From positions 1-44,250 of the forward strand of contig JAAYIQ010000073.1 of the NCBI GenBank assembly GCA_012523365.1: a stretch of 44,250 bases of DNA, given 5' to 3'. Every line of letters starts with the position of its first letter. Position 1 is the first letter of the stretch. Source of the stretch: Clostridiaceae bacterium. Lineage in GTDB: Bacteria > Bacillota > Clostridia > Saccharofermentanales > Saccharofermentanaceae. Positions 8,502-17,923 of the stretch are shown here, in pieces. A program made the translations under genes and the position numbers. The notes below the pieces were generated by a model, which did not search any database, had not been told where the DNA came from, and saw only the letters and a program-made list of their open reading frames with translations.

Positions 8502-10042
8502 TGTTTCTGTCTCCTTAGTCGCAGAATCGGTTTGATTCCGAACACCTGCGCGAACAGATCGGTGTTATGGTTGAATGCCCATTGCTCAAACGTCAGGTCC
8601 GCGGCGCTGTCGCAGGAAATATCCATGGTATCGGCAGAAACCGAGATGGAGACGTTCCGAAGCTTTTGCCGGTGCGAGGCATCCATCGCGTCGGCGATGC
8701 GCATCATGGCAGTTAACTTAGAGACGATCGTCTTCCGTTCCGGAGAAAGATACTGATAATACCGATCGAAAAAGAGGTTGGATTTGGTATAAAAGCGCGC
8801 GATGCAAGCGACGTTTTCCCGTTCGGTTTCGCTTAAGCCGATCAATTCCATCGTATTGATGATGTGATACGAACGCGAGCTGTGATTACTGACGTGGATG
8901 TATTTCCCGACCTCATGAAGGATAGCTGAAATGCGAAGGAGAAGTCGTTCTCTGTCGCCCATTCCGTGAAATTTCCTGCCGGAATCAAAAATTGCCAACA
9001 CGTTCTCCTCCACATTATCGATATGCTTCTTGTCGCACCGATATCGCTTGGCAATGTGCCGCGCCGCAGAAATTACGTCGATTTTGGGGTCAATAATCAA
9101 GTCAAACGTGCCTTTTGCCGAAGCGTGGTGGTACATTACTCCATCCGTCAGCGACGCGGCCGGCAGATGTACACCGTCAAGATCCGTAAAATCGAGCATC
9201 TTCTTGACCAGGATCACCGTCGGCAGAAGCAATGCCGCGTTTGCCGCCGGGATATTGTCCGAAAGGATCAGATCCGATGGTTTTTTCAGAAGAAGCATCT
9301 CGTAAACATCCGTAAACTTCTTTCTGGTCAAAAAGCAGTATTCCCTCGGCGACAGTCCGGCCATATGCTTAATAAAACCGATATCTCCTCCGAAGGCAAT
9401 AAAGTTCTGATATGTAATACCCTTCGGCTCGACCGCGTGATAATCATCGAGATCTTGTGAGATAAACTCCTCCAGAACGTCGGCGTAATGCGTTGTCTGC
9501 CGTTCGAGGTCCGACAGCATCTCGCTGATCCGAAGCGATCCGAGAAGCATATTCTGACTGAATATAAGGTCCGATTTGTCATAAACGGTCGCCTGAATGC
9601 TCCCGGAACCGATATCAAGCATCATCGTACCGTTCTGAATGATATTCAAGAAATCAGGCTGATTCTCTTTAACCGCCAAATTATGGAAGTACCGTTCCTC
9701 CGCGTTATCCAGTACCCGGATACGCAAGCCGGTCTTCAGCCGGATCTGCTCTACGATGAAATCCCGGTTGCCCGCCTCTCGAAAAGCGCTGGTTGCCACG
9801 CAGATCGCGTCGCTCAACCTGTATTCCTTTAATTTCATCCGAAAAGACGACAAAATATCACAGATCTCCGAGACCTGCTCCGAAGATATATTCCCTTCGC
9901 GGTACGTCTGCGCCCCGAAGGACAGAAAAGATCGCGCGGACTCAATCTCACGCGGAATCTTATTCTCGACAATCTCAAAAATCTTGAGCCGCAACGCGAG
10001 CGAGCCCATGTCGATTACCGCTTGAAAGTTGTTTCTGGTCAT
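8498..10042 (-). CDS. ppx: Ppx/GppA-family exopolyphosphatase with C-terminal HD-like domain
   Basis: The protein has 514 residues. It is expected to hydrolyse polyphosphate or pppGpp, opposing ppk1. The N-terminal actin-fold domain has AVIDMGSLALRL (8-19), VATSAFREAGN (82-92) and MMLDIGSGSIQ (140-150). The C-terminal HD-like domain has ISAILHEVGKYI and HSSRSYHIIN. Two key motifs differ from the family: DxGSNS is DMGSLA and GGGS is GSGS, and the HD pair reads HE. The start at 10042 has AGGGG 7 nt upstream; a longer reading to 10120 has no ribosome binding site and would overlap the promoter. It overlaps ppk1 by 4 nt. The family is certain; the substrate is inferred from the operon. Confidence 0.9.
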   Translation of the reverse strand: MTRNNFQAVIDMGSLALRLKIFEIVENKIPREIESARSFLSFGAQTYREGNISSEQVSEICDILSSFRMKLKEYRLSDAICVATSAFREAGNRDFIVEQIRLKTGLRIRVLDNAEERYFHNLAVKENQPDFLNIIQNGTMMLDIGSGSIQATVYDKSDLIFSQNMLLGSLRISEMLSDLERQTTHYADVLEEFISQDLDDYHAVEPKGITYQNFIAFGGDIGFIKHMAGLSPREYCFLTRKKFTDVYEMLLLKKPSDLILSDNIPAANAALLLPTVILVKKMLDFTDLDGVHLPAASLTDGVMYHHASAKGTFDLIIDPKIDVISAARHIAKRYRCDKKHIDNVEENVLAIFDSGRKFHGMGDRERLLLRISAILHEVGKYIHVSNHSSRSYHIINTMELIGLSETERENVACIARFYTKSNLFFDRYYQYLSPERKTIVSKLTAMMRIADAMDASHRQKLRNVSISVSADTMDISCDSAADLTFEQWAFNHNTDLFAQVFGIKPILRLRRQKQ

Positions 10043-10090
10043 TTCGATCCCCTTGAAAACGCCGTAATGCCCTACCCTGCCGGCGTTATC

Positions 10091-10120
10091 ATTATACATC
10101 GTCAAGATGCTTTGAAACAA
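10091..10120 (-). promoter_or_regulatory. Candidate promoter of ppx-ppk1
   Basis: On the minus strand TTGTTT and a perfect TATAAT are separated by 18 nt, ending about 50 nt before the ppx start at 10042. This also supports the shorter ppx start. Confidence 0.5.
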
Positions 10121-10146
10121 TCATTTTTGTGTTCACAATCTGTTGA

Positions 10147-10175
10147 TTACTTCCGCGCAATCAAGCGCATATAAT
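10147..10175 (+). promoter_or_regulatory. Candidate promoter of the Dps-like gene
   Basis: TTACTT, a 17-nt spacer and TATAAT. The ATG at 10218 lies 43 nt downstream, behind AAGGAGGA. It is divergent from the ppx promoter, sharing a short intergenic region. Confidence 0.5.
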
Positions 10176-10217
10176 GTGTTTGTATGAATTTTTTGCGCTG
10201 ATAAGGAGGATAATACC

Positions 10218-10730
10218 ATGGGAAATAAAGCAATTGAGATTGCGGATTTGGACGTTACCAAGCTGATTCAGATGCTCAATGAGGCACTCGCCGAAGAATG
10301 GCTGGCTTATTACCAGTATTGGGTCGGTGCTCGTGTCATGGAAGGGCCGATGCGCAGTGAGGTCGAACCGGAATTGCTCCTGCACGCGACCGAAGAACTC
10401 GGACATGCGGAGCTCGTGGCAAATCGAATTCTTCAGCTCGGCGGAACCCCCTTATTGAACCCGAACCAGTGGATCCAATACTCCAAATGTCCTTACGAAG
10501 AGCCGACGGATCCTTATATCGTCGAGATTCTCAAACAGAATCTGGCCGGTGAGCGGTGCGCGATCCAGCGCTATCAGGACATTGCCGAGTTCACTCACGG
10601 CAAGGATATGTCCACACATCAGATGGCCATCGGCATCCTGAACGACGAGCTGGAGCATGAGCACGATATACAGGATTTTCTGGCGGATCTCGAGCGCTTG
10701 AGACAAGATATCCTGAAGCTTCGTCTGTAG
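10218..10730 (+). CDS. Dps-like ferritin-family protein (DPSL / thioferritin type)
   Basis: This 170-residue four-helix protein probably stores iron and detoxifies peroxide. Two ExxH pairs of the ferritin di-iron site are visible: E60-LG-H63 and E144-LE-H147. Further candidate ligands are E26/E27 and E112. Two cysteines, C91 (YSKCPYEE) and C114 (GERCAIQRY), sit where the Dps-like proteins of archaea and anaerobic bacteria (DPSL, also called thioferritin) have their conserved Cys pair near the metal site. The flanking THGKD and ELEHE segments also match my memory of that group. AAGGAGGA lies 7 nt before the ATG. It has its own promoter. It may instead belong to a bacterioferritin-like subfamily, but the Cys pair argues for DPSL. 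Confidence 0.82.
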   Translation: MGNKAIEIADLDVTKLIQMLNEALAEEWLAYYQYWVGARVMEGPMRSEVEPELLLHATEELGHAELVANRILQLGGTPLLNPNQWIQYSKCPYEEPTDPYIVEILKQNLAGERCAIQRYQDIAEFTHGKDMSTHQMAIGILNDELEHEHDIQDFLADLERLRQDILKLRL

Positions 10731-10808
10731 AATCATTATTCAAATCAGTTTCCGGGTCGTCTTTTCGAGAACCCTGAAAGGCGGCCCATTTTTTAGCGGA
10801 GGTTGCCC

Positions 10809-11297
10809 ATGGGGGAACAGAACGACATACCCGGCGTTCCGGACGCAAGAGATTTTTCGAGTGAACGTGATCACGGAGCGATGGTTAAGAAGCGCTCCGA
10901 TTCTCATACCGAACATGTTCAGATCGTAATGTACCGGCACACGAACGGTTCCGGCAGATTGTTCGGAGGAGCCCTGTTGGAAATGATCGACGTGGTCGGT
11001 GCCATTTGCGCACGCCGCCACGCAGAAAATCAAGTCACGACGGTGGCGATCGACCACCTTTCCTTTCGGGCACCGGCTGAACTAAACTCGACAATCCTCT
11101 TGGTTTCCGAAATCGATTCCGTCGGGAACACTTCGATGAAAGTTCGCGTTTCAACCTTTGTGGAAACGCTCGACGGCAAACGCGAGGAGATCAACATCGC
11201 ATATCTTACATATGTCGCGCTCGACGACAATAATTGCCCGACGCGTGTTCCCCGACTTCTGGAGGATTTGCCGGGCGGCGAAGGATCCCGGACTTAG
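10809..11297 (+). CDS. Hotdog-fold acyl-CoA thioesterase
   Basis: The 162-residue protein has the acyl-CoA hydrolase (YciA/BFIT-like) pattern: HVQIVMYRHTNGSGRLFGG followed by ALLEMIDVVGAICARRH, then AIDHLSFRAPAELNS and a long beta strand pair ending in NIAYLTYVALD. These enzymes release CoA from acyl-CoA. The Asp of MID and the Asn of TNGSG are the likely catalytic-site residues. I chose the ATG at 10809 because GCGGAGG lies 6 nt before it; a TTG at 10803 is in frame but sits on the binding site. It follows the Dps-like gene by 78 nt and ends just before a strong terminator. The chain-length preference cannot be read. Confidence 0.85.
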   Translation: MGEQNDIPGVPDARDFSSERDHGAMVKKRSDSHTEHVQIVMYRHTNGSGRLFGGALLEMIDVVGAICARRHAENQVTTVAIDHLSFRAPAELNSTILLVSEIDSVGNTSMKVRVSTFVETLDGKREEINIAYLTYVALDDNNCPTRVPRLLEDLPGGEGSRT

Positions 11298-11330
11298 ATC
11301 CGTTATTCTGTTAAACGGAGCGTATTGGAT

Positions 11331-11370
11331 AAAAAACGTCCGCGAACTAAGAAGCTCGCGGACGTTTTTT
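11331..11370. terminator. Bidirectional intrinsic terminator
   Basis: A perfect 15-bp stem (arms 11331-11345 and 11356-11370, loop of 10 nt) carries A6 on the left and T6 on the right. It terminates both the thioesterase transcript and the convergent leu-ilv transcript ending in ilvB. Confidence 0.93.
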
Positions 11371-11390
11371 GAATCCTGTGCAAGGTTTTC

Positions 11391-13091
11391 CTACATGCCG
11401 GGCATCATCATGTCCTCCGGATTCTTTCCGGCGGGAATCATCGGGTATACCAGTTCCTTAACATCGAGCATGACATGAAGGACATAGGGTTCTTTCGTTT
11501 CCCTCATTTTCTCGATCTCAGCCATAAGCTCTCCGGCACAGGTTGCGCGCCCGCCTTTCAATCCGTATGCGTCGGCAATCTGGATGAAATTCGGGTTGTT
11601 ATCCAATATCGTCTGACTGTACCTTTTTCCGTAGAAAAGCTCCTGCCACTGGCGAACCATTCCGAGCTGTTGATTATCGCAAATCACGACCTTGACGTTT
11701 AATCCCAAGGACTTCAGCGGACCAAGTTCCTGGATTGTCATCTGGAGCCCGCCGTCGCCGACAAAAAGAACGACCGGTCGGTCCGGAGCCGCGATCGCGG
11801 CTCCGATGGCGTAAGGAAGACCCGTGCCCATCGTGCCGAGTCCGCCCGAAGTAAGAAATGATCGATTTGACTCAACGACAAAATGCTGTGCGGCAAAGAT
11901 CTGCTGTTGTCCGACGTCGGTCACCAGAATGGGATTTTCTCCCCTGTATGCCTCGGAAACAGCGTGTATGACCGCTTCGGGCAGAAGACGATCGTCGAGA
12001 TCATGAAGCTTCTTGCAGATTTTCGCGTATCGTTCCGCCTTCTGAATGAGCTCCGATTTCCAATCCGCCCACAAAGCACCAAAGTCGTCTGTCGGCAATT
12101 GTTCGATCATACAACGGAAAAAATTGCACGCATCGTCTTCAATCTCGATATCCGGTCGAATGTTTTTGCCGATTTCGGCCGGATCGATATCAACATGAAT
12201 GATCGTTCGCTTGATTCCCTGAGTATATTTTTCCGGGTTGCCGATAATACGGTCCGAAAAACGGCATCCGACCGCCAACAGCAAGTCACATCTTCCGATC
12301 GCCGTATTGGCCTGCGGAATACCGTGCATACCGACCATTCCCAAATACTGCGGATTCCTCTCGTCAATAACGCCCTTCGCCATCATGGTTCCGGCTACCG
12401 GAATACCGGTTATCTCAGCGAATTCCCGGAGCGCTTCTGAACCGCCCTCGGACAGAACCACTCCGCCGCCCACAAGAAGCAGGGGCTTTGAGGCTGAACG
12501 CAATGCCTCGTAGACGCGAGGCACACGGTTCGCCGCTACTTTCCTGGGCGGACGATGGATGATGACACCTTCACCCTTACCGTTTCTCTCCGGAATCTCC
12601 GTCAGAAAAAGATCCTTTGGAATATTAACCAGAACAGGGCCCGGACGCCCTTCCGTCGTCAGATTCCATGCTTCCTCAAGCGTCGGGATAAGATCTTCCG
12701 GGCTCATAACCAGGTAATTGTATTTTGTGATCGGCTGAGTGATACCGGTGATATCCGCCTCCTGAAAAGCATCCTTCCCGATCGCATTTCTCGAAACGGC
12801 ACCCGTAATCGCCAGGATCGGCACCGAGTCCAAATATGCATCGGCGATCCCGGTAACAAGATTCGTCGCTCCGGGCCCGGACGTTGCGAAAACCACACCG
12901 GGCTTGCCGGTGATCTTCGCGTAACCCTCCGCCGCGTGAACCGCACCCTGCTCATGTCGCGTTAAAATGTGCGGAAAATTCATCTGATAAATCGCGTCGT
13001 AAAGCACGATAACCGATCCACCCGGGTATCCGAAGGCCGGATTCACGCCCTTATCTTTAAGAAATTGTATGATTGACTGTGCTCCGTTCAT
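11391..13091 (-). CDS. ilvB: Acetolactate synthase, large (catalytic) subunit
   Basis: This ThDP-dependent enzyme of 566 residues condenses pyruvate into acetolactate (valine/leucine) or with 2-ketobutyrate (isoleucine). The catalytic Glu is E47 in [17 protein letters not shown]. The ThDP/Mg motif runs from [13 protein letters not shown] to [12 protein letters not shown] near residues 430-470. The start ATG at 13091 has GGGAGG 7 nt upstream and overlaps the ilvD stop by 4 nt. It is the last gene of the leuC-leuD-leuB-ilvD-ilvB series, directly before the 11331-11370 terminator. No regulatory subunit gene (ilvN/ilvH) follows, which is unusual, since the two are normally adjacent. A catabolic AlsS is less likely given the length and neighbours. 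Confidence 0.94.
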   Translation of the reverse strand: MNGAQSIIQFLKDKGVNPAFGYPGGSVIVLYDAIYQMNFPHILTRHEQGAVHAAEGYAKITGKPGVVFATSGPGATNLVTGIADAYLDSVPILAITGAVSRNAIGKDAFQEADITGITQPITKYNYLVMSPEDLIPTLEEAWNLTTEGRPGPVLVNIPKDLFLTEIPERNGKGEGVIIHRPPRKVAANRVPRVYEALRSASKPLLLVGGGVVLSEGGSEALREFAEITGIPVAGTMMAKGVIDERNPQYLGMVGMHGIPQANTAIGRCDLLLAVGCRFSDRIIGNPEKYTQGIKRTIIHVDIDPAEIGKNIRPDIEIEDDACNFFRCMIEQLPTDDFGALWADWKSELIQKAERYAKICKKLHDLDDRLLPEAVIHAVSEAYRGENPILVTDVGQQQIFAAQHFVVESNRSFLTSGGLGTMGTGLPYAIGAAIAAPDRPVVLFVGDGGLQMTIQELGPLKSLGLNVKVVICDNQQLGMVRQWQELFYGKRYSQTILDNNPNFIQIADAYGLKGGRATCAGELMAEIEKMRETKEPYVLHVMLDVKELVYPMIPAGKNPEDMMMPGM

Positions 13092-14812
13092 GATCGTCCT
13101 CCCTTTTTCTCGTCTGATCTGCGGGTATCTTCGCATTCACACATTTTGACGCGATTCATGCTCGCGCCGTGTGCCGCCGAGTCCGCTAAACTCTCATAGC
13201 GGGCGATGATGCCGCGCAAATCACGTTCGGGAAGCCGTGCCGGCTCCCGGGCGGACAGCACATCCGCGTCAACATTCAGAGTCAATTTTCGAGACGGAAT
13301 ATCCACCGTAATACTGTCATTTTCGTTGATATAGGCAATCAAGCCTCCCGCCGCTGCCTCGGGACACACATGACCGACGCTTGACCCTCTGGTTGCGCCC
13401 GAAAAACGGCCGTCCGTAATCAGCGCAACGCTCTTATCAAGTCCCATTCCGGCGACCGCCGATGTCGGAGTGAGCATCTCCCGCATGCCCGGTCCGCCGC
13501 GAGGTCCCTCAAAGCGGATCACGATGACGTCGCCGGAATTGATTTTTCCCGCGAAAATCGCTTCGGTCGCCTCTTCCTCGGAATCAAAGACACGCGCGGG
13601 GCCCGTATGTACCATCATTTCCGGAAGCACCGCGCCTTTCTTGACGACGGCACCTTCCTGAGCCAAGTTGCCCTTAAGAATGGCGAGGCCGCCGTCTTTC
13701 GCGAACGGGTCGGTATAAGGGCGGATGATCGTACCGTCCGCACCCGGATTCCCGGTGATTCGCTCGCAAATCGTTCCGTCAACGGAAGGATTATTGACAC
13801 ATACTCTGTCGGCCTTTGCCAGCTCGGCCATCACCGAACTGATTCCGCCGACCTCGTTCAGATCCGTAATGAAAATCGAACTGGCCGGATTCAGCTTGCA
13901 GAGTTGAGGCGTATTGTCAGAAATCTCCGAAATCTCATCCACCGTGAGCGGATATCCGCATTCCCGGGCGATGGCCAACATGTGTAAAACGCTGTTGGTT
14001 GATCCGCCCAACGCCATGTCGACACGCATTGCGTTACGAATCGCATCCCTTGTCATGATCTGACGGGCGGTAACGCCCTTTTCAAACAGATCCATGATCC
14101 TCATGCCGGTATCCTTGGCCAATCTTCGTCTTGCGGCCATAACGGCCGGGATCGTTCCGCTTCCCGGAAGTGCCATACCCATCGCCTCCGTCAGACAGCA
14201 CATTGTGTTGGCGGTATACATCCCCGAACAGCTTCCGCATGTCGGACAGCAGGCCTTTTCCCATTCGGATAGCTCACACTCGGTGATCTTGCCCGACGCG
14301 CATGCCCCGGACGCCTCAAAAAGATTCGAGAGACCGACGCGTTCCTGTCCGTATTTTCCGGGAAGCATCGGACCGCCGGTCACGAAAATCGCAGGGATAT
14401 CCAGCCGTGCCGCCGCCATCAACATACCCGGGACGATCTTGTCACAACTCGGGATGAATACGACGGCGTCCATCGGTTGTGCCGTCAGGACCAACTCGCA
14501 GGAATCCGCAATGACATCGCGACTCACAAGCGAATACTTCATTCCTTTGTGGTTCATCGCCGTTCCGTCGCAAACGCCGATCGCCGGAAATTCCATCGGA
14601 ACGCCTCCGGCCATTCGGATACCGTCCTTCACGCATTGTGTCAATTCATTCAGATGAATATGGCCGGGAATCAGCTCATTAAAGGAATTTACGACGCCGA
14701 TTAAAGGTCTTCTCATCTCTTCCTCGGTCATACCGAGCGCGTAAAGAAGGGAACGGTGCGGTGACCTACTGACGCCCCGGGTCATTTCGTAACTTCTTCT
14801 CTTGTTTTCCAT
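13088..14812 (-). CDS. ilvD: Dihydroxy-acid dehydratase
   Basis: This 574-residue iron-sulphur enzyme dehydrates dihydroxy acids to the keto acids of valine and isoleucine. The likely cluster cysteines are C123 ([11 protein letters not shown]) and C195 ([16 protein letters not shown]), and [13 protein letters not shown] (79-91) is the third family signature. [10 protein letters not shown] and TDGRFSG are also present near the C-terminus. The ATG at 14812 has GAGGAG 8 nt upstream; the open frame extends 90 nt further but has no ribosome binding site. Its 3' end overlaps ilvB by 4 nt. The 108-nt gap to leuB upstream contains two hairpins, one with a U-rich tail, so its expression may be partly uncoupled from the leu genes. 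Confidence 0.95.
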   Translation of the reverse strand: MENKRRSYEMTRGVSRSPHRSLLYALGMTEEEMRRPLIGVVNSFNELIPGHIHLNELTQCVKDGIRMAGGVPMEFPAIGVCDGTAMNHKGMKYSLVSRDVIADSCELVLTAQPMDAVVFIPSCDKIVPGMLMAAARLDIPAIFVTGGPMLPGKYGQERVGLSNLFEASGACASGKITECELSEWEKACCPTCGSCSGMYTANTMCCLTEAMGMALPGSGTIPAVMAARRRLAKDTGMRIMDLFEKGVTARQIMTRDAIRNAMRVDMALGGSTNSVLHMLAIARECGYPLTVDEISEISDNTPQLCKLNPASSIFITDLNEVGGISSVMAELAKADRVCVNNPSVDGTICERITGNPGADGTIIRPYTDPFAKDGGLAILKGNLAQEGAVVKKGAVLPEMMVHTGPARVFDSEEEATEAIFAGKINSGDVIVIRFEGPRGGPGMREMLTPTSAVAGMGLDKSVALITDGRFSGATRGSSVGHVCPEAAAGGLIAYINENDSITVDIPSRKLTLNVDADVLSAREPARLPERDLRGIIARYESLADSAAHGASMNRVKMCECEDTRRSDEKKGGRS

Positions 14813-14850
14813 AATATTTCTCCTCGCTGATATTGGAAAAAAGCATCTCA

Positions 14851-14890
14851 AATAAAAAACGAAAGAAGAGTAAGTATTCGCCCACTCTTC
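14851..14890 (-). terminator. Terminator or attenuator-like hairpin between leuB and ilvD
   Basis: On the minus strand GAAGAGT pairs with ACTCTTC around a 12-nt loop and is followed at once by TTTCGTTTTTTATTT. It lies 39 nt upstream of the ilvD start. It would reduce transcription of ilvD-ilvB relative to leuCDB, or be regulated. Confidence 0.6.
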
Positions 14891-14904
14891 TCTGATCGTC
14901 ATGA

Positions 14905-14919
14905 GCCCCGTAACGGGGC
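14905..14919. other. Small GC-rich hairpin right after leuB
   Basis: GCCCCG-TAA-CGGGGC begins 2 nt after the leuB stop on the minus strand. No U-tract follows. It may protect the leuB 3' end or help separate leuB from ilvD. Confidence 0.45.
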
Positions 14920-14920
14920 G

Positions 14921-16024
14921 TCAGACAATAGACTCAATCACCCGTGCCGTCATCTCTCGGGTCCCCACACGGATGCAGTCCGTTGTGTATGCGATGTCCG
15001 GTGTGCGATAGCCGTTCTCAAGAGTCTTCTCGATAGCTTTCTCAATACAGTTCGCCTCTTCGGTCAAGCCAAAGGACCAACGAAGCATCATTGCCGCAGA
15101 AAGGATCGCGGCGCACGGATTGGCTTTATCCTGCCCGGCGATGTCCGGTGCGGATCCGTGAACAGGCTCATACATACCGGGCGTTCCCGGCTTGCCCAGC
15201 GATGCGGACGGAAGCATTCCGATCGAACCGGTGATCATACCGGCTTCGTCGGAAAGAATATCGCCGAACATATTGGTCGTCACCATGACATCAAAATCGC
15301 CGGGACGGCGAACCAATTGCATCGACGCGTTATCAACATAATAATATTCGTATTCCACCTCAGGATATTCCTTGGCGATTCTCTCATTCACTTCCCTCCA
15401 CAGCCTGGAGCTCTCAAGAATATTCGCCTTATCTACGCTGGTCAGTTTCTTTTTTCTGCCCATCGCCAATTCAAACCCAACACGTACGATCCTCTCTATT
15501 TCGGCTTCACTGTACGCTTCGGTATCGTAGGCTTCGACGCCCTTTGGTGTTCCGTCGGGCATATTACCGCCATCTCTCCGCCCGCGATCTCCGAAATATA
15601 AACCGCCGGTCAGCTCTCGGACGATCATGATATCGATTCCGTTCTTTAAATTTTCTTCCTTCAGCGGACTCGCCGATGAAAGCTGTCGGTATAGAATCGC
15701 CGGGCGAAGGTTCGCGAAAAGCTCCAGGCCTCCGCGCAAATCCAGCAGTGCCCTTTCCGGACGCTGTGAACCGGGAAGATCGTCCCACTTCGGTCCGCCG
15801 ACTGCGCCGAGCAAGACCGAATCACTCTTCTTGCATTCTTCCAGCGTCTCCGGCGTAAGCGCGACTCCGTAAGCGTCAATCGAGCATCCGCCCGCCAGAA
15901 GCGTCTTGTATTCAAACGTATGTCCGAAGCGCGCGGAAACGGCATCCAGCACCTTACATGCCGAATCCGTAACCTCTGTCCCGATCCCGTCTCCGGGTAT
16001 GACCGCGATTCTGTATTTGCTCAT
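14921..16024 (-). CDS. leuB: 3-isopropylmalate dehydrogenase
   Basis: This 367-residue NAD-dependent enzyme performs the third step of leucine synthesis. Motifs are IAVIPGDGIGTEV (6-18), the substrate-binding LRPAILYR, ELTGGLYFGDRG, and the C-terminal MITGSIGMLPSASLG and EPVHGSAPDIAGQDKANP, all typical of LeuB rather than isocitrate dehydrogenase. The ATG at 16024 follows GGGAGGATGAA. It comes 93 nt after leuD, and that gap contains a good promoter of its own. Length is normal. Confidence 0.96.
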   Translation of the reverse strand: MSKYRIAVIPGDGIGTEVTDSACKVLDAVSARFGHTFEYKTLLAGGCSIDAYGVALTPETLEECKKSDSVLLGAVGGPKWDDLPGSQRPERALLDLRGGLELFANLRPAILYRQLSSASPLKEENLKNGIDIMIVRELTGGLYFGDRGRRDGGNMPDGTPKGVEAYDTEAYSEAEIERIVRVGFELAMGRKKKLTSVDKANILESSRLWREVNERIAKEYPEVEYEYYYVDNASMQLVRRPGDFDVMVTTNMFGDILSDEAGMITGSIGMLPSASLGKPGTPGMYEPVHGSAPDIAGQDKANPCAAILSAAMMLRWSFGLTEEANCIEKAIEKTLENGYRTPDIAYTTDCIRVGTREMTARVIESIV

Positions 16025-16068
16025 TTCATCCTCCCGACCGTCTTTCTCTCGAAAAACGATTAACTGTC

Positions 16069-16098
16069 ATTATATTCGCATTTTTATCGAAAATGCAA
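16069..16098 (-). promoter_or_regulatory. Internal promoter for leuB with overlapping inverted repeat
   Basis: On the minus strand TTGCAT and a perfect TATAAT are separated by 18 nt, 45 nt before the leuB start. GCATTTT and AAAATGC (16078-16084 and 16090-16096) form an inverted repeat across the spacer, a possible operator. Confidence 0.55.
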
Positions 16099-16117
16099 CA
16101 TTTGCTGAGGAAATACG

Positions 16118-16618
16118 CTAAACGCACCCCGGCTTCTTATCGGAGATATACCCGACCAACCCGTCCGACTCAATGATTTTCCGTATAAAGTCCGGGAAAG
16201 GTTTAGCGGTATATGACTTTCCGGTAGTGATGTCGCGTATAACGCCGGTCTCAAAGTCCACTTCGACCGTGTCTCCGTCTCCGACGCCCTCGGAAGCCTC
16301 AGCGGATTCCAAAATCGCCAGTCCCATATTGATCGCGTTGCGGTAGAAAATACGGGCAAACGAAGGAGCGATCACACACGAAATCCCGCTTGCCTTGATC
16401 GCGACGGGGGCGTGCTCACGGGAAGATCCGCAACCGAAGTTTGGTCCGCCGACAATAATATCACCCGCTTGAACGCGGCTTACAAAGCTCGCGTCAATAT
16501 CCTCCATGCAGTGTTTCGCAAGCTCCGCGGGATCTGCTGTGTTGAGATATCGCGCCGGGATGATTACATCGGTATCGACGTTGGCACCGTACTTAAAAAC
16601 TTTACCCTTCGCAGTCAT
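16118..16618 (-). CDS. leuD: 3-isopropylmalate dehydratase, small subunit
   Basis: The 166-residue swivel subunit pairs with LeuC to isomerise 2-isopropylmalate to 3-isopropylmalate. Motifs are [17 protein letters not shown] (8-24) and [22 protein letters not shown] near residue 57, the substrate-binding loop. The short length is that of the stand-alone LeuD that partners the LeuC2/HACN-type large subunit. Its ATG at 16618 lies 3 nt after the leuC stop, and its AAGGAGG site is inside the leuC end. Confidence 0.95.
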   Translation of the reverse strand: MTAKGKVFKYGANVDTDVIIPARYLNTADPAELAKHCMEDIDASFVSRVQAGDIIVGGPNFGCGSSREHAPVAIKASGISCVIAPSFARIFYRNAINMGLAILESAEASEGVGDGDTVEVDFETGVIRDITTGKSYTAKPFPDFIRKIIESDGLVGYISDKKPGCV

Positions 16619-16621
16619 ATC

Positions 16622-17923
16622 CTAATCCTCCTTAATCAAATCACCGAGCTCACTCGGTGCCGCGATGTGACCCAGAACGGCTGATGCGGCTGCCACCGGA
16701 ACCCCCGTCAAATACACCTCGGATTTCGGATGCCCCATTCGTCCGACAAAATTCCGGTTGGTTGTGGAGACGCATCGCTCTCCCTCGGCCAGAATACCCA
16801 TATGACCGCCGAGGCAAGGACCGCAAGTCGGTGCGGAGACCACGCAGTTGGATTCGGCAAACACATCCAGAAGTCCTTCCTTCAGTGCTTCCTTCCAGAC
16901 TCTCTGTGAACCGGGCAGAATGATGCATCGAATTCCTTTCTTGACCTTACGACCGCGCAGTACATCCGCGGCGATCCGGAGATCGTGAAGACGGCCGTTG
17001 GTGCATGATCCGATCACGACCTGATCGATGATGACCTCGTCGAAACTTCCGACGACACGTGTATTGTCCGGCAAATGAGGAAAGGCGACCGTCAGCGGTA
17101 TCCGGTCAAGATCCAATTCGATCGTCCGAATATATTCGGCATCCGCATCCGCCTCAAACACCTTGTAATTCCCCTCAGCAAATCGCTTCGGTGCGTATTT
17201 GCGTAAATATTCTACAGTCTTCTCGTCTACGGGGAAAATGCCGTTTTTGCCGCCGGCCTCAATCGCCATATTGCAGATCGTCAGTCGATCAGCCATTGAC
17301 AGGGTCGAGACACCGGATCCGCAAAACTCCATCGATTGATACAGCGCGCCGTCGACTCCGATCATTCCGATGATGTGAAGTATCAAATCTTTCCCGGTAA
17401 TTCCCGGGCGAAGCGCTCCGTTCAATACAAAACGGATTGCGTCCGGCACGCGGAACCACGTCTTTCCGGTCGCCATCGCACAAGCCAGATCCGTAGAGCC
17501 GACACCGGTCGCAAACGCGCCGAGCGCACCGTAAGTACAGGTATGCGAATCCGCACCGATAATCGCGTCGCCCGGAGCGACAAGCCCGTTCTCCGGCAAA
17601 ATAACGTGCTCGACACCCATCTGCGGGTCACCGATCTCGTAATAGTTCTCAATGTCGTGCTCGCGGGCAAACCGGCGGATTTTTTTGCAATGCTCCGCGG
17701 ATTTAATGTCCTTATTCGGTGTGAAATGATCCGGAACCAACGCAACCTTCTTACGATCGAACACACCACAAGCACACGTCTTCGCAAAGACATCAATCGC
17801 CGGGGGCGTCGTCACGTCATTCCCGAGAACCAGATCAAGGTTTGCCTCAATCAGTTGGCCGGGAACCACCGTCGTCAACCCGGCGTGAGCGGAAAGAATT
17901 TTCTGTGTCATCGTCATACCCAT
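16622..17923 (-). CDS. leuC: 3-isopropylmalate dehydratase, large subunit
   Basis: This 433-residue aconitase-family subunit binds the [4Fe-4S] cluster through C307 (IGSCTNGR), C367 and C370 ([10 protein letters not shown]). [23 protein letters not shown] (123-145) is the aconitase signature. The length and pairing with a short LeuD fit the type-2 (HACN-like) LeuC common in Clostridia and archaea, which can in some lineages also act on homoaconitate; the leu/ilv neighbours favour leucine synthesis. The ATG at 17923 follows GGAGG with 8 nt spacing. It is the first gene of the cluster. leuA is not in the window. Confidence 0.95.
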   Translation of the reverse strand: MGMTMTQKILSAHAGLTTVVPGQLIEANLDLVLGNDVTTPPAIDVFAKTCACGVFDRKKVALVPDHFTPNKDIKSAEHCKKIRRFAREHDIENYYEIGDPQMGVEHVILPENGLVAPGDAIIGADSHTCTYGALGAFATGVGSTDLACAMATGKTWFRVPDAIRFVLNGALRPGITGKDLILHIIGMIGVDGALYQSMEFCGSGVSTLSMADRLTICNMAIEAGGKNGIFPVDEKTVEYLRKYAPKRFAEGNYKVFEADADAEYIRTIELDLDRIPLTVAFPHLPDNTRVVGSFDEVIIDQVVIGSCTNGRLHDLRIAADVLRGRKVKKGIRCIILPGSQRVWKEALKEGLLDVFAESNCVVSAPTCGPCLGGHMGILAEGERCVSTTNRNFVGRMGHPKSEVYLTGVPVAAASAVLGHIAAPSELGDLIKED

